DNA of 64,000 bases from Diospyros lotus (GCF_014633365.1 NC_068341.1:7316001-7380000); one strand, 5' to 3'; positions 46,801 through 54,490 are shown, counted from the first letter of the stretch. The notes: generated by a model from the letters alone, not told the origin. Translations and numbers: made by a program.

Positions 46801-49461
46801 AGAATTTGAAGATAATGAATCATTAATGATATGCATGTGTTATTATTGATAATTTGATAGTTTTTTATGATTTTACAAGATTTTGAGTTTTTTTTCTAAA
46901 AGGTGCGCCTCTCTTCGCAAAGGCGCGCCTCACCTTGTGCGCCTCGCACCTTTCAGAACTATGATCCTAATTAAAATTTAGTTATTTAGGACCTATTAAT
47001 GGTTTAAGGTTGATCATTTAACTTTTTCTTTTAAGTTGACTATATAGACTTAAAGTCTTAAAACTAACATTTTTTTGTGGGTTTTGCTTAAACTTAATGA
47101 CATTTTTAGTATTATTTTGTTGTCTTTTAATTATATATGTCAAATACTAATTTTGTTTTTTATTTGTGGTGTTTAAATGTTGATTCCTTTTTCTGATTTG
47201 TTGAAATATGGTGGGATTTAATTTGCTGAAATTTACAAGTATGTCATGAAGTATGTTTATGTTGTGATTTATTTAATATATGTTGAATTCTTGAATTTTT
47301 TTATAACATAAATGTTGATATGTGATTAGGATCTATTTTATGACTTATTATTCAATTAAGAAGTATATTTTTCTTTCTTCTTAGTCAGCATGCGCCTTGC
47401 ACCTGTCAAGCGCGCGCCTCGCCTTGCGCCTCAGGCTCCAAGACCCTTAGCGCCTTAGTGCGCCTTGGGCCTTTAACAACACTTCTGGCATATGACAAAG
47501 ATAGTCTTATAGCCATCCCATAAAAGTTTCCTTTTAGCTTGAACGGAATTTTACCATCACATAAGACTTCAGACAAACTTTTCTATTTCAACCATTTTAG
47601 CTTAATTTTATGGGTAATATACTCGTTTATCTCTCCATCTTTCTTTATGATTGATCCAAGACATCCGATCTAATCTTTTCCCAAAATTACATAATCTTCA
47701 AGTCTCACCCTACCATCATCCACATTTATATTTTTACTACACTTACATTCCATGTATCTTACAATCTACTCAACTTAGAACTTTTAGATTCTAAAGTAGT
47801 CTCCCATATTTGAGTTTAGTATTGACACCTTTTTTTGTATCATCCACCAAGACAATGACATATACAAATAGCATACATCAAGGCACCTCTACCTGGATGT
47901 ATTTAATGAGTTCATCCATTAGTAATGCAAAGAGATAAGGACTTAGTGTAGATCCACAATGTACTCCAATTGTAATTGGAAAAGCCTCAGTGTCCTCTCC
48001 ACATGTTCCTGCTCTATGATACATGATTTAACATGTATATAAGTCATTCAAACTCATTTATTCTCTAACACCCTCCATAAGACTTTTCTAGGGACTTCGT
48101 CATCAGTTTTTTTCTAAACCCATAAACAACATATATAAAATAAGACCAGTTTCACATAGTTCCATTGTTGTGTGTGAAAAAACTTTCAAAACCATAAATA
48201 TGGCTTCATTTATTTCCCGAGGGGTGGTTTTTAAGAAAAAATCATGGAAGATTTTATAAAACCAATTCAAAATGCATTATTCCTAGTTTATATAATTTCA
48301 AAACTTAAAAACAATTTCTGAAAGCAACAAAATAAGGCCTTTCAAACCCATAATTACAACCTTCCGAGAATGAAGTGGCACAACTTCCTTAGAACCACAA
48401 AATTTAGCTGGAGTTATTTTGCATGCATCTGCATGGTGAATGTCAGTAACCTGTCAGAAGAGGAGCAAATAATTTGTCAGAAAATATAAATGTCCACAAC
48501 TTGTAACTTGCATGTGATGATCCTGGTGAACTGAGTCAATTTACTTATAAACAAAGTTCTGTTATATAAAATCTAAAATTCAGAAGACACTTTATAAACA
48601 CAGTGGATTGAGACACTATTCCAGTTAAGTCGGTCAAATTGAATGTGTAAATACATAAAGAAGAAAAAGGTGAGTGTTTTTCAAACAATTGAGAAATCTC
48701 AACTTGAACGGGAAATAAAGTAAGAGGGCAGTAATGAAATGCTGACATCAAAGAAGTCCGTCTTTGGTAACATGTAATGCCCTAAAAAATTGCTGATATG
48801 CACGACTTATTTTAAATCACATAAAAGGTTTTCCAGTGATCGAAAGAGAATTATGTGGAACCCATAAACATGATACAATCTTCATGGAAATGGTGATGGT
48901 TTAACAGGCTGCTTTGGGCATATATCTATGCATACAGATATATATTCACATGTAACTAATCAGTGCTGCAAATAGACACAAACCATAGCTACGCACATGT
49001 ATACTACACTTGGCTACTCTTTCCAGGAGAAATAGAAAGTAAACAACTGAAGAGTAAAAAATATATATATTTATTATATAGAGCATCTATTTACCAACAA
49101 AATAATAACAGAATAATGCATTTACAGATACACAATCATAATCTTTATTAGGGAAAGAACGACAGCAAACAGAATATCAGTTGCAGCAGAATTCAGGCAT
49201 GGTTCACACCTTCGAATATTGGACAAAACATCTGAAATTCACGGACCAAACAGTAAAAAGGAAAACCAGCATATGAAGAGCTGCAAGGCCACCAAGAACA
49301 ATAGCAGCATCCAAGGAGTCCAAGTTGGGCAGTATTGCAACTAACCAAGCTGCATAAATTAGGCCAAAAGGCCAGGCATCAAAGCGCCACAGCCCGTGCC
49401 TCTTCCTCAGTAAATCAACACTCTCGACCACTTTCCCACCAACGTGGAACAACCCCGACAT
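13640..49461 (-). CDS. MIA/PDR2: P5A-type cation-transporting ATPase (MIA/PDR2 family), complete 21-exon gene
   Basis: Exons join from 49461 down to 13640 with agreeing phases, giving 1187 residues; the Arabidopsis protein is about 1180. P5A ATPases (yeast Spf1, human ATP13A1) sit in the ER membrane and extract mis-inserted transmembrane helices; plant mutants affect pollen development and phosphate response. Visible hallmarks are the N-terminal hydrophobic P5A segment (residues 15-60), actuator TGES (311-314), the P5-type M4 motif PPELP (445-449), the phosphorylation site DKTGT (Asp488), TGD (696-698), the hinge GDGTNDV (808-814), and a C-terminal block with several membrane helices. No catalytic residue is missing and no stop or frameshift is present. 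The gene is huge because introns 2, 6, 14 and 18 carry transposons. Start: ATG at 49461, matching the family N-terminus MSxxxVGGKVVE; no in-frame ATG lies just upstream. Confidence 0.93.
14747..16341 (-). other. P5A ATPase intron 20
   Basis: A 1.6 kb intron with donor CAG/GTAACT and acceptor TTAG. It contains a plus-strand LINE remnant at about 15785-16035 and otherwise no gene. CAGGGATGGCAATTTTTACC at about 14920 resembles one end of a hAT element, but its partner end was not found. Confidence 0.75.
15785..16035 (+). mobile_element. RTE-type LINE 3'-end remnant
   Basis: In translation it reads [14 protein letters not shown], then a basic [11 protein letters not shown] stretch and [10 protein letters not shown], matching the C-terminal end of plant LINE reverse transcriptases. 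It then passes into the tail GTTGAGCCCACGTAGTAGGATAAAG. Stops break the frame. Only the far 3' end is present. Confidence 0.6.
16342..16458 (-). CDS. MIA/PDR2: P5A ATPase exon 20
   Basis: Thirty-nine codons, residues 781-819 ([12 protein letters not shown]...), ending in the P-type hinge motif [12 protein letters not shown]. It starts after acceptor CAG and ends at donor CAG/GTAACT. Confidence 0.95.
16535..16646 (-). CDS. MIA/PDR2: P5A ATPase exon 19
   Basis: Covers [20 protein letters not shown] to VIPYVK, completing the Ser codon shared with exon 18. The donor AAG/GTCCTA is a weak consensus, but the next exon continues the conserved VFARVAP, so the border is well supported. Confidence 0.9.
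16886..17155 (-). repeat. Left (3') LTR of the intron 18 copia element
   Basis: 270 bp, on the plus strand from TGAAGCAAGAGC to CCTTCCACA. It is the uninterrupted form against which the insertion and duplication in the right LTR can be read. Confidence 0.88.
17156..21613 (-). pseudogene. Broken copia gag-pol of the intron 18 element
   Basis: From a gag ATG at 21613 the order is gag with a CCHC knuckle ([18 protein letters not shown], about 20740), GAG-pre-integrase with [14 protein letters not shown] (about 19830), integrase (19315-19740), reverse transcriptase (18072-18824) and RNase H (17320-18057). The frame changes several times and has in-frame stops. The polymerase motif reads YVDN where copia elements have YVDD, so a catalytic Asp is changed. 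This copy cannot make an active polyprotein. Confidence 0.88.
21641..22798 (-). repeat. Right (5') LTR, carrying a tandem duplication and a foreign insertion
   Basis: It has the same ends as the left LTR. A segment of about 90-100 bp containing AAAGAACCTCGCTAAACTTT occurs twice (about 21675 and 22577), whereas the left LTR has it once. A separate 808-bp insertion sits in the first copy. The result is an LTR four times the normal length. Confidence 0.8.
21748..22555. mobile_element. Solo-LTR-like insertion, probably Ty3/Gypsy
   Basis: 808 bp of GC-richer sequence flanked by TAAGC (21743-21747) and GAAGC (22556-22560). The uninterrupted LTR has GAAGC at this place, so this is a 5-bp target duplication with one later change. 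It begins TATTACGGG (TG expected) and ends in CA. It has a TATA-like CCCATATATC (22327) and a GACTGGGGGCATCGGAG stretch near 22417, as seen near the 3' end of many Gypsy LTRs. The family is inferred from these landmarks. Confidence 0.6.
22969..23120 (-). CDS. MIA/PDR2: P5A ATPase exon 18
   Basis: Residues 693-743, starting [18 protein letters not shown], which includes the P-domain TGD motif. It ends within a Ser codon at donor CAG/GTAGGT. Confidence 0.95.
24422..24493 (-). CDS. MIA/PDR2: P5A ATPase exon 17
   Basis: Twenty-four codons, [20 protein letters not shown] and on to SHDL, part of the nucleotide/P-domain junction. Borders TTTTAG and TTG/GTGAGT fit consensus. Confidence 0.95.
24731..24796 (-). 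CDS. MIA/PDR2: P5A ATPase exon 16
   Basis: Twenty-two codons, [20 protein letters not shown] and FA. Acceptor TGAAG and donor GCG/GTAAAA keep the frame. Confidence 0.93.
25219..25265 (+). repeat. RTE-LINE / Au-SINE-like 3' tail
   Basis: GTAGCCAACCCCACATAGTG followed by GGATAAAGGCTTGGTATGTTGTTG, the characteristic 3' tail shared by plant RTE LINEs and Au SINEs. No body is recognisable upstream, so it is a short, truncated copy inside P5A intron 15. Confidence 0.55.
25487..25615 (-). CDS. MIA/PDR2: P5A ATPase exon 15
   Basis: Forty-three codons starting [18 protein letters not shown], the conserved KGAPE region of the nucleotide-binding domain. Acceptor TTCAG, donor ACA/GTGAGA. The preceding intron is the largest of the gene. 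Confidence 0.95.
27301..27338. repeat. CT and AT microsatellite at the truncation point of a copia element
   Basis: (CT)n followed by (AT)n lies directly before the first copia coding sequence. It may mark where the 5' part of that element was lost. Confidence 0.7.
27380..28785 (+). pseudogene. 5'-truncated copia reverse transcriptase and RNase H
   Basis: Starts abruptly inside the reverse transcriptase ([20 protein letters not shown]). It passes through [14 protein letters not shown], the polymerase motif YVDDM (about 27806) and [18 protein letters not shown] of RNase H, and ends [14 protein letters not shown] near 28730. In-frame stops occur at about 27533, 27965 and 28234, and a frameshift near 27830. 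Gag and integrase are missing. The sequence is of Tork (Tnt1-like) type by its resemblance to the neighbouring element. Confidence 0.88.
28855..29499 (+). repeat. 3' LTR of the truncated copia element
   Basis: Begins TGTTGTGTCATTTG after the purine-rich GGGTGGAGAATT and ends TTCTAACA. It has a TATA-like CCTATAAATAGGGG (about 29065) and the motif GAACCAGGATAAA shared with the other Tork-type LTRs here. Confidence 0.75.
29500..30310 (+). mobile_element. 3' end of another copia element (RNase H tail plus LTR)
   Basis: Directly after the preceding LTR comes the end of an RNase H frame ([20 protein letters not shown]), a purine tract (AAAATGGTGGAGAT), then an LTR from TGTTGGG (29702) to CTTAACA (30310) with TATA-like GGTTTATAAATAGGAG near 29880. 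Everything upstream of RNase H is absent. Confidence 0.75.
30311..30663 (+). repeat. LTR-like fragment
   Basis: It contains CCTATAAATAGGC (about 30380), a CT-rich leader and TGAACCACTATAAATCC (about 30631), a layout typical of a copia LTR. Its continuation may lie on the far side of the next element (about 36100-36230), which would then have inserted into it. This is an inference without a clean target duplication. Confidence 0.35.
31320..35437 (+). pseudogene. Broken Tork-type copia gag-pol
   Basis: Gag starts near 31320 ([15 protein letters not shown]) and has a CCHC knuckle [14 protein letters not shown] (about 32040). A protease-like site reads LDYGCSFHM where LDSGCSFHM is usual. GAG-pre-integrase (about 32600-32800), integrase (to about 33480), reverse transcriptase with YVDDM (about 34470) and RNase H with [10 protein letters not shown] (about 35100) follow. 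Stops lie at about 31491, 31905, 32096, 34291, 34750 and 35056, and there are frame changes, so it is dead. Confidence 0.9.
33661..33735. repeat. Three tandem copies of a 25-bp unit inside the copia pol
   Basis: The unit ACACATGGACAGTGCTAGTT plus CAACG is present three times with few changes. It lies in the linker between integrase and reverse transcriptase. Since 25 is not a multiple of three, each added copy shifts the reading frame. Confidence 0.8.
37327..37435 (-). CDS. MIA/PDR2: P5A ATPase exon 14
   Basis: Residues to 603: [20 protein letters not shown] to QEQFIAFVK, nucleotide-binding domain. It shares a Lys codon with exon 13. Confidence 0.94.
37537..37616 (-). CDS. MIA/PDR2: P5A ATPase exon 13
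   Basis: [20 protein letters not shown] and on to EKAVPK. It contains the GDPLE(K/L)A signature of the P-type nucleotide-binding domain. Donor AAA/GTAAGC. Confidence 0.94.
38595..38720 (-). CDS. MIA/PDR2: P5A ATPase exon 12
   Basis: Forty-two codons, [20 protein letters not shown] to [10 protein letters not shown], following the phosphorylation site. Acceptor TTTTCAG, donor TTG/GTATGA. Confidence 0.94.
38846..38896 (-). CDS. MIA/PDR2: P5A ATPase exon 11, phosphorylation site
   Basis: Only seventeen codons, [17 protein letters not shown], containing the DKTGT motif whose Asp (488) is phosphorylated in every P-type ATPase cycle. Acceptor GTAG, donor ATG/GTAAGG. Confidence 0.96.
39177..39359 (-). 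CDS. MIA/PDR2: P5A ATPase exon 10, M4 helix
   Basis: Sixty-one codons, [18 protein letters not shown] to [14 protein letters not shown]. It contains PPELPMELS, the P5-type variant of the M4 motif that replaces PEGL of ion pumps. Confidence 0.96.
39474..39560 (-). CDS. MIA/PDR2: P5A ATPase exon 9
   Basis: Twenty-nine codons, [20 protein letters not shown] to GYVLKK, a membrane helix. Borders GTAG and AAG/GTATGT. Confidence 0.95.
39648..39758 (-). CDS. MIA/PDR2: P5A ATPase exon 8
   Basis: Thirty-seven codons, [20 protein letters not shown] to RTILFSTER, actuator domain. Borders CTCAG and AGG/GTAAAC. Confidence 0.95.
39861..39965 (-). CDS. MIA/PDR2: P5A ATPase exon 7
   Basis: Thirty-five codons, [18 protein letters not shown] to LQHTPDK, actuator domain with [10 protein letters not shown]. 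Borders TTTCAG and AAA/GTTGTT. Confidence 0.95.
42145..42416 (-). mobile_element. Solo LTR of an Ale-type copia element
   Basis: 272 bp from TGAAACAGAG to CTTCCACA, the same terminal style as the intron 18 element. It is flanked by a perfect TTTCC target duplication (42140-42144 and 42417-42421). No internal sequence remains, so it arose by recombination between two LTRs. Confidence 0.8.
42468..42515 (-). repeat. RTE-LINE / Au-SINE-like 3' tail
   Basis: On the minus strand GAGCTGATCCCATATAGTGG is followed by GATAAAGGCTTGATATGTTGTTG, the same tail as at 25219-25265. It sits about 50 bp from the solo LTR. Confidence 0.5.
42878..43049 (-). CDS. MIA/PDR2: P5A ATPase exon 6, TGES motif
   Basis: Starts [18 protein letters not shown] and ends [12 protein letters not shown]. 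It contains the actuator TGES loop (311-314) that dephosphorylates the enzyme. It shares a Lys codon with exon 5. Confidence 0.96.
43153..43325 (-). CDS. MIA/PDR2: P5A ATPase exon 5
   Basis: [20 protein letters not shown] to LMVHRCGK. It contains two hydrophobic helices and the conserved [12 protein letters not shown] stretch. Donor AA/GTACGT. Confidence 0.95.
43441..43513 (-). CDS. MIA/PDR2: P5A ATPase exon 4
   Basis: Twenty-four full codons, [20 protein letters not shown] and FVFQ, after the shared Ala codon. Missed by simple length cutoffs, but family-conserved. Confidence 0.95.
44206..44402 (-). CDS. MIA/PDR2: P5A ATPase exon 3
   Basis: [20 protein letters not shown] to EKWGRNA, conserved in the family. 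Acceptor TGCAG; donor GC/GTGGGT, fixed by the continuation FDYPQP in exon 4. Confidence 0.93.
45780..46046 (+). pseudogene. hAT transposase C-terminal remnant
   Basis: Reads [19 protein letters not shown], then a basic [10 protein letters not shown] patch and an acidic tail ([20 protein letters not shown] to DLDDKDDF, stop). LTW-x-x-V-x-x-ASG-x-EE followed by an acidic end matches the extreme C-terminus of plant hAT transposases. No catalytic or dimerisation domain is left, so it is not a functional gene. Confidence 0.6.
46076..46963. mobile_element. Non-autonomous hAT element nested in the larger one
   Basis: 888 bp with inverted ends CATAGTTGTTAAAGG and CCTTTCAGAACTATG. It is flanked by a perfect 8-bp target duplication ATCCTAAT (46068-46075 and 46964-46971). 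Subterminal GGCGCACCTAGG / GCGCGCCTCACC blocks resemble the ends of the host element. No coding frame is present. Confidence 0.85.
48361..48450 (-). CDS. MIA/PDR2: P5A ATPase exon 2
   Basis: Thirty codons, [20 protein letters not shown] to VVPLHSRK. Short, but matches the conserved [17 protein letters not shown] block. Acceptor CTGACAG, donor AAG/GTTGTA. Confidence 0.94.
49210..49461 (-). CDS. MIA/PDR2: P5A ATPase exon 1 (start codon)
   Basis: Eighty-four codons from ATG at 49461: [20 protein letters not shown] to FRCFVQYSK. It holds the hydrophobic N-terminal segment specific to P5A ATPases ([14 protein letters not shown] and [18 protein letters not shown]). Donor AAG/GTGTGA. Confidence 0.95.
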
Positions 49462-49537
49462 CCCGCCTCCCAGCAAGCAGTCCCAAGTTCAGTCTACAAC
49501 TATTCCAAATCGAACTTGAATACAACCCTGACGACGC

Positions 49538-49737
49538 CTGCGAATCAACAAAACAGGAAGATCGCGTGACCGCCGCAATCAAACTGGCGGCAATTAGGGT
49601 TCTTCTATTATCGTGTCGATTTCAATTAGAAATATAGATTTACTATTCATTCGGGCCGAATACAAGGATAGCATGAGAATCGATAAAGCATAATCAAGAG
49701 TCGATTGAATGTAGAATATAAAAATAGAATAGCTTAC
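49538..49737 (-). other. Probable 5' leader intron of the P5A ATPase gene
   Basis: On the minus strand a donor ATC/GTAAGC at 49738/49737 and an acceptor TTCGCAG ending at 49538 bracket 200 bp of AT-rich sequence upstream of the start codon. A first non-coding exon would then lie at about 49738-49930, where the sequence is GC-richer. Borders are inferred by consensus. Confidence 0.4.
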
Positions 49738-49969
49738 GATGAATTGCGGTGATGTGTGTTGTCGAGGAGGAGAGATCGAGGGGGATGAAGAAAGAAGACG
49801 GGCCTCCGATCCGACTGTCAAAATCCCTGACCCTAACCACAAATGTGGAGACCCTGCTTGCGGAATCTTTTACTGTGGTTGCGTCGGAGAGAAATCCAAA
49901 GTCCCCGCATTCCGATGCTCTTTTCTTCTTTTTCATGGACAAAATATTCGAGAGCACATTTTTTAGATT

Positions 49970-52900
49970 TAAAGTAATTATAATTATTATTTTAATGTTT
50001 GAGAAACTTTAATAAATATTATTATTAAGGTTTAAAGTTATGTTTTTATTTTATTTGTTATTAATTAATTTGATTTAAATATTTATAAACAACTTATATT
50101 TTTTATATTTAAATAATTTATTTCTCTCCCGTATTTAAATTAAAACTAAAGGTTGATACAAAATTTGATTGAACCATTTATATTTAAATTCAAATCGAAC
50201 TTATATAGGATCTCTAGAATTCATATAAATTATTTCTCTCTATAAAACTCATATATATAGTTCAAAATGATATGAGTTCATTATTAATCTTTAACTCTAA
50301 ATTTTAATTTAAGATATATTTAAATAATAAACACATATTAGTTAGTCGCATGTCAGCATGAAATCCATATAGATTTACTACGAGTGTGAGACAAACCCAC
50401 TTGATTCGTAGTTTTTTTTTTTTTAATTAAGTAGTATTGTTAACCAATATATAGATATAAAAAATATTCAAAAATTTTGTCATTTTTAATGTGTTTGTTA
50501 AATTTATATGATAACTCTTAAAAAAATAATTATGTGACTTCTTATATAAATTCTTCAATATATGTTTATCTCTTCCTCTCTCTCAATATAAATATAAAAT
50601 GATTATTACACGTAAAAAAAAACAACAACACTTATGTCCTCCACTGCAATACAAAAAAAATAACAAATAGTTTAATAACAAATTTTAAATATTTTTCAAT
50701 CTTATATTGATCATTTTATTTCTTGATCTGGAAAGTATTCAAATCTTATTTTACTCATTTTAACAAACACCATCTTAGAAAAAAATAGTTGAGATAATTA
50801 AATGTTAAGGTAGTATTCTCTTAGTGTTTTAATTTTCAATTCATTTTCAGTTTTGTATTTTGAGTGTCTAGCTTTAGATTTTTTAAAATATATTTTTTTT
50901 GTTATTTTAAAAAATTATTTCTTAAAATATAAATTTTTAAAATATGATATTTTAAAATTTTAAAAAAATATTATTTTATAATATTCTATTTTAATAAAAT
51001 TGATTATTAAATAATAAAATTAACTATTTTTAATATAAAATTTTATATTAAATATTATTATACATAATATGTGTAATACACTTAATAATATATTATACTC
51101 AATATATATTTTTAATTATAATGTATATACTACATTTTAAATTTTTTAAATAAATATATAATTTTATTTTTAAAATTTAAGAATAAATTTGTTTGTTCCT
51201 TTTTTTTTATTTTTCTTTTTCTATTATCTCCGGTGCTTGCACCATCTTCGTCGCCGACAACCACCGCCGGTCAAAGATTCACATGATCATAACTTATCAT
51301 TCGAAAAGCCAAGCCAATGGGATTAACATACACACAAAATTGGCAAAATTTAACGGCTAGATTTTCATATATTTGATTCTTAATTTTTTGTCAAATCTAA
51401 AGAACGCAATTAGTTGCCACCAAGCACCGTGGTCAGTGATTTCATGGGCATCAATCGTCATTTGGATGTTACTTGACCGACCAACAATCATTTGGATTGT
51501 ATTTGGCCGTCCAGCACACATAATCCATTAGTCTTTAAGCGTGTGCCATGGCTATCGTTTGGATGTCGTTTGGCCATTGGCATCATCAAGCCACCGTCAT
51601 CGACTTCATGTGCCCACCGACGATAGATAATGAAAGAGAAAAAAAGAGTCGGTGACAGGCAAGGTCAACAACAGCATAAAAATACGAAAAATAATAAAAG
51701 ATAAGGGATAGAGAGATATGATGGGCTTTGCGATATTGGATTTGGGAGGGGTGGTATTTTATGCGTTTTGTGTTTTTAGTTAATTTTGCATGAAAACACT
51801 TAAAATAACAAAATGTTGTTTTAAGTTTTATTTATAAATTTTTTTCTTATTTTTTAAAATATGTTTTTGAAAATAACAAAATAAACGCGTTTTCAAAGTT
51901 GAAAAACTAAAAATTCAAAATGAGCTGAAAATAGCAAATAAAACGTAAGTTAAATGATTACTTTATTCATTTATTTAACAATAAGGAATGTAATTGCTAT
52001 TTATAAAACGTGGAATGTAGTTTTTACTATTTCATACAAATTTTTGGGTATTTTTTGTAATTTGCTTAGTATACAATTACCTTGCTATTTTCTCCTATAA
52101 CCAAATCAAACGAGGTCAAAATTTTGTCCCAATTGCAACCAAAACAGTCCCATTTTGTATGCATGAAAACTCGATTTTTACTATATTTAATTTAACGCTT
52201 GCAAGATGATTTAGTTATTTATTCCATATAAAGTTTATGTCTATAACATGAAATGTAGACATAAATCTAATTTTTACCCTAATTTGACGTCGCATGAGAT
52301 AAATAGTATATTATTGAAGGAGTGAGAGATAAAAAGTATAGCAAATGTTTTGGGATTTTGAAATTTTAAATAATTATTGTCCAACACCACACAATCAACT
52401 TTCATTAAATTATTTAAAAAAAAATTTATGTAATTGAGACCACCCCTCTACATGCTTATAGTCAGTGGCAGATCCAAGTCTGAGCTGCCCCATGCTATTT
52501 TTTAATATAAAAAATAATTTTAAAAGTAAAAAATAATTTTAAAATTTAATATAAAAATTTAATTTTGAAATATTATTTTTTTAATAATAATACAGTAAAC
52601 AAAAAATTTTACAGCTCACCCCAAAATTTGGGATATGTAATTCTATTCTTAAAAATAAAATTTAGTCTTTCCCTATATAAATTTTTAAATACGTCTGTAT
52701 TTATAGTGCTCTTTTGTGTTCAAGTGCTTTGTCACATAATGTACAATATAACAAGTATAACGTAATAATGTAATATAATATACTTGAACCAAACTGTTAT
52801 TATAATATAATTATTAAATTACAACAGAGACCCTTGAGGTTTAGAAAAAAAAATATTGCTTGAATTATTAAATGACAAATACTCACTTATAGTTGACAAA

Positions 52901-53286
52901 ATATAAAAATATCATTTTACCCTTGTATAATAATTTGTCTCCTCGCATTTTTTTATCTCTTTATATCATTGTGTTTGGAATCCCGTGATTTTTTTGCAAC
53001 AAAAGGTCTAAACATTTATGTAGAAAAATAATTGTGAAAAATAAGTTATAAATTTTTTCATTTTGGTGATAGAATCCGTAACTAAAAATACTAACGTAAG
53101 TATTTTTTATTTATGTTATTATATTATTTTTTATATTTTCTTTACCTTGCTGATAGTAACTTAATTGTTGTTGGCATTCAACCCCATCAAACAACACTAT
53201 TAGCGATGAGGTTTGCTAAACCCCCATTCCCATAACGCAAAGTCTACATTTTTGTCTCGTTATTTATTGACCATGATATAATTATT
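49970..53286. other. AT-rich spacer between divergent genes
   Basis: Upstream of both the P5A ATPase and FAN1. Long A/T-rich tracts, no coding frame of note. A GC-richer patch at about 51230-51640 (ACCACCGCCGGTC; CATTTGGATTGTATTTGGCC recurring with variation) looks like an old dispersed repeat, but I could not define its ends. Confidence 0.5.
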
Positions 53287-53296
53287 TTGACAACAT

Positions 53297-53610
53297 GAGT
53301 TTTACTACAGGGCTAGACGCTCTTACCGAGCGCCTTATAGAAAGGGGGCAAAAAAACAAAATTGCCCTCTCAAACTTTACAAAGCACTACCTCTGCCTCT
53401 GCTATCTGCTTGCTCCTCTCTCATGGTCGCGCTTTCGTCTCTCGACTGCGCCTCGTTGCCATGCCGTCGTCGCCTCGTTGCCATCGCCGCCTCTTCTCGC
53501 CTCACGATGTCTTGCGTCGTGTCGCTGATTTGCAAAGTTTGAGGGGCAATTTTATCTTTTTGCCCTCTTCATATAAGGCCGTAAATCTCTCGGGCTCCCA
53601 AGACTTTTCC
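53297..53610. mobile_element. Mutator-like MITE with a GC-rich core
   Basis: 314 bp flanked by a perfect 10-bp direct repeat TTGACAACAT (53287-53296 and 53611-53620). The ends form long imperfect inverted repeats; the best matched part is GGGGGCAAAAAAACAAAATTGCCC against its complement near 53535-53570. A 9-10 bp target duplication with long inverted ends is typical of Mutator-like elements. The core (about 53380-53530) is far richer in CG than the surroundings. Confidence 0.7.
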
Positions 53611-54395
53611 TTGACAACATAATGTGTAATGATTCATACACGTTTTGGTTTGTTATTTGTGAGTTTCTTACTTATTCATTTTATGATTTTATATTGAATT
53701 TAAGAATTAGCTATACTATTCAGATTTTAGGAGATTGTAATTTGAATCACTAACAAGGTCTTGATCATTTATTGTCAGTATGAGTCCATACTCTCATTGT
53801 TAAGGTGCAAGAAAGAGAGACAAATGAATATTAAAAGGAGAAAGAGAAACTTTTATATTTTCTATCATTTAAATCTTGTGGTTGGTTAGATTTTTAATGA
53901 ATTATATATTTGTTGGGTTAAAGGGAGGATGAGAAAGAGAGTGAAAGAGAAGAAAATTTTGCAAGCAAAAGGTTGAAAACCTATATTGATGTTGGATTTG
54001 ACGAAAAATTTTACATATAAATTTAAATTATGTAAGTTTTGAAATCTTATTCACGGTTAGATAATAAATATTTAATATTTTGTTAATTAAATTATTTAAT
54101 ATAAATTTATCATTTTAACAATTCAATGGTAAAAGTGACAATAAATGATAATTTACAATTGAAACTAAAAAATAAGGTGGATGTATATATTTAAAAATAA
54201 AAAACAAATATAAATTTGAAAGCACCACTAAAGTTTTTATTTTAAATATTACACAAATTTGCTCAAATTTCTATATTCCCTGCTACTCGCTGAGAGCAGA
54301 GGGCAAAGGTATTGATTGAGGGAGCATAAATCAACCATGGGGGAGACAGTGGTATTGGCGGGAATAGACATTTTTCCTTTTTCATGAATTACCGG

Positions 54396-54405
54396 TTTAT
54401 ATAAA
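54396..54405 (+). promoter_or_regulatory. Candidate TATA box of FAN1
   Basis: TTTATATAAA within the palindrome CGGTTTATATAAAACCG, about 90 bp before the FAN1 start codon. A transcription start would be expected near 54425-54440. Confidence 0.45.
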
Positions 54406-54490
54406 ACCGCTGAGGTAAATCGATTGATGAACTTTTTCGCTCGGGAGGAGACCGATCGACAGGAGAGTGTATTAGGGCAAATGCGCGTAG

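Larger units (their letters stand above)
44761..47481. mobile_element. hAT-type DNA transposon, deletion derivative
   Basis: The termini are inverted: GTGTTGTTAAAGGC at the left and GGCCTTTAACAACAC at the right, each followed inward by GGCGC-rich subterminal repeats. Flanks CATCTGGA (44753-44760) and CTTCTGGC (47482-47489) agree at 6 of 8 positions, as expected for an aged 8-bp hAT target duplication. The exact border could be one base off. It contains a remnant of transposase and a second element. Confidence 0.7.
44640..48130 (-). mobile_element. RTE-type LINE fragment, split by a hAT insertion
   Basis: On the minus strand the part at 48130-47482 reads, through stops, as a LINE reverse transcriptase: [37 protein letters not shown], then [13 protein letters not shown] and [17 protein letters not shown], which fits the RTE clade. 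The catalytic FADD region is damaged ([14 protein letters not shown]). The frame resumes left of the hAT element at 44760 with MLYYGT and [14 protein letters not shown], the expected next residues, so the hAT element landed inside the LINE. Confidence 0.75.
44403..48360 (-). other. P5A ATPase intron 2, with three nested transposons
   Basis: A 4 kb intron. Its bulk is an RTE LINE fragment interrupted by a hAT element, which is itself interrupted by a smaller hAT element. Donor AAG/GTTGTA, acceptor GTGCAG. Confidence 0.85.

Noticed and set aside
49739..50012. Two overlapping plus-strand frames near the P5A start
   Set aside because: They lie antisense to the inferred P5A leader, have no recognisable domain, and the GC-rich composition suits a leader exon.
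50820..51960. Possible large inverted repeat (TTTTGTTATTTT and AAAATAGCAAATAAAA regions)
   Set aside because: Similarity rests mainly on A/T richness; no clear ends or target duplication.
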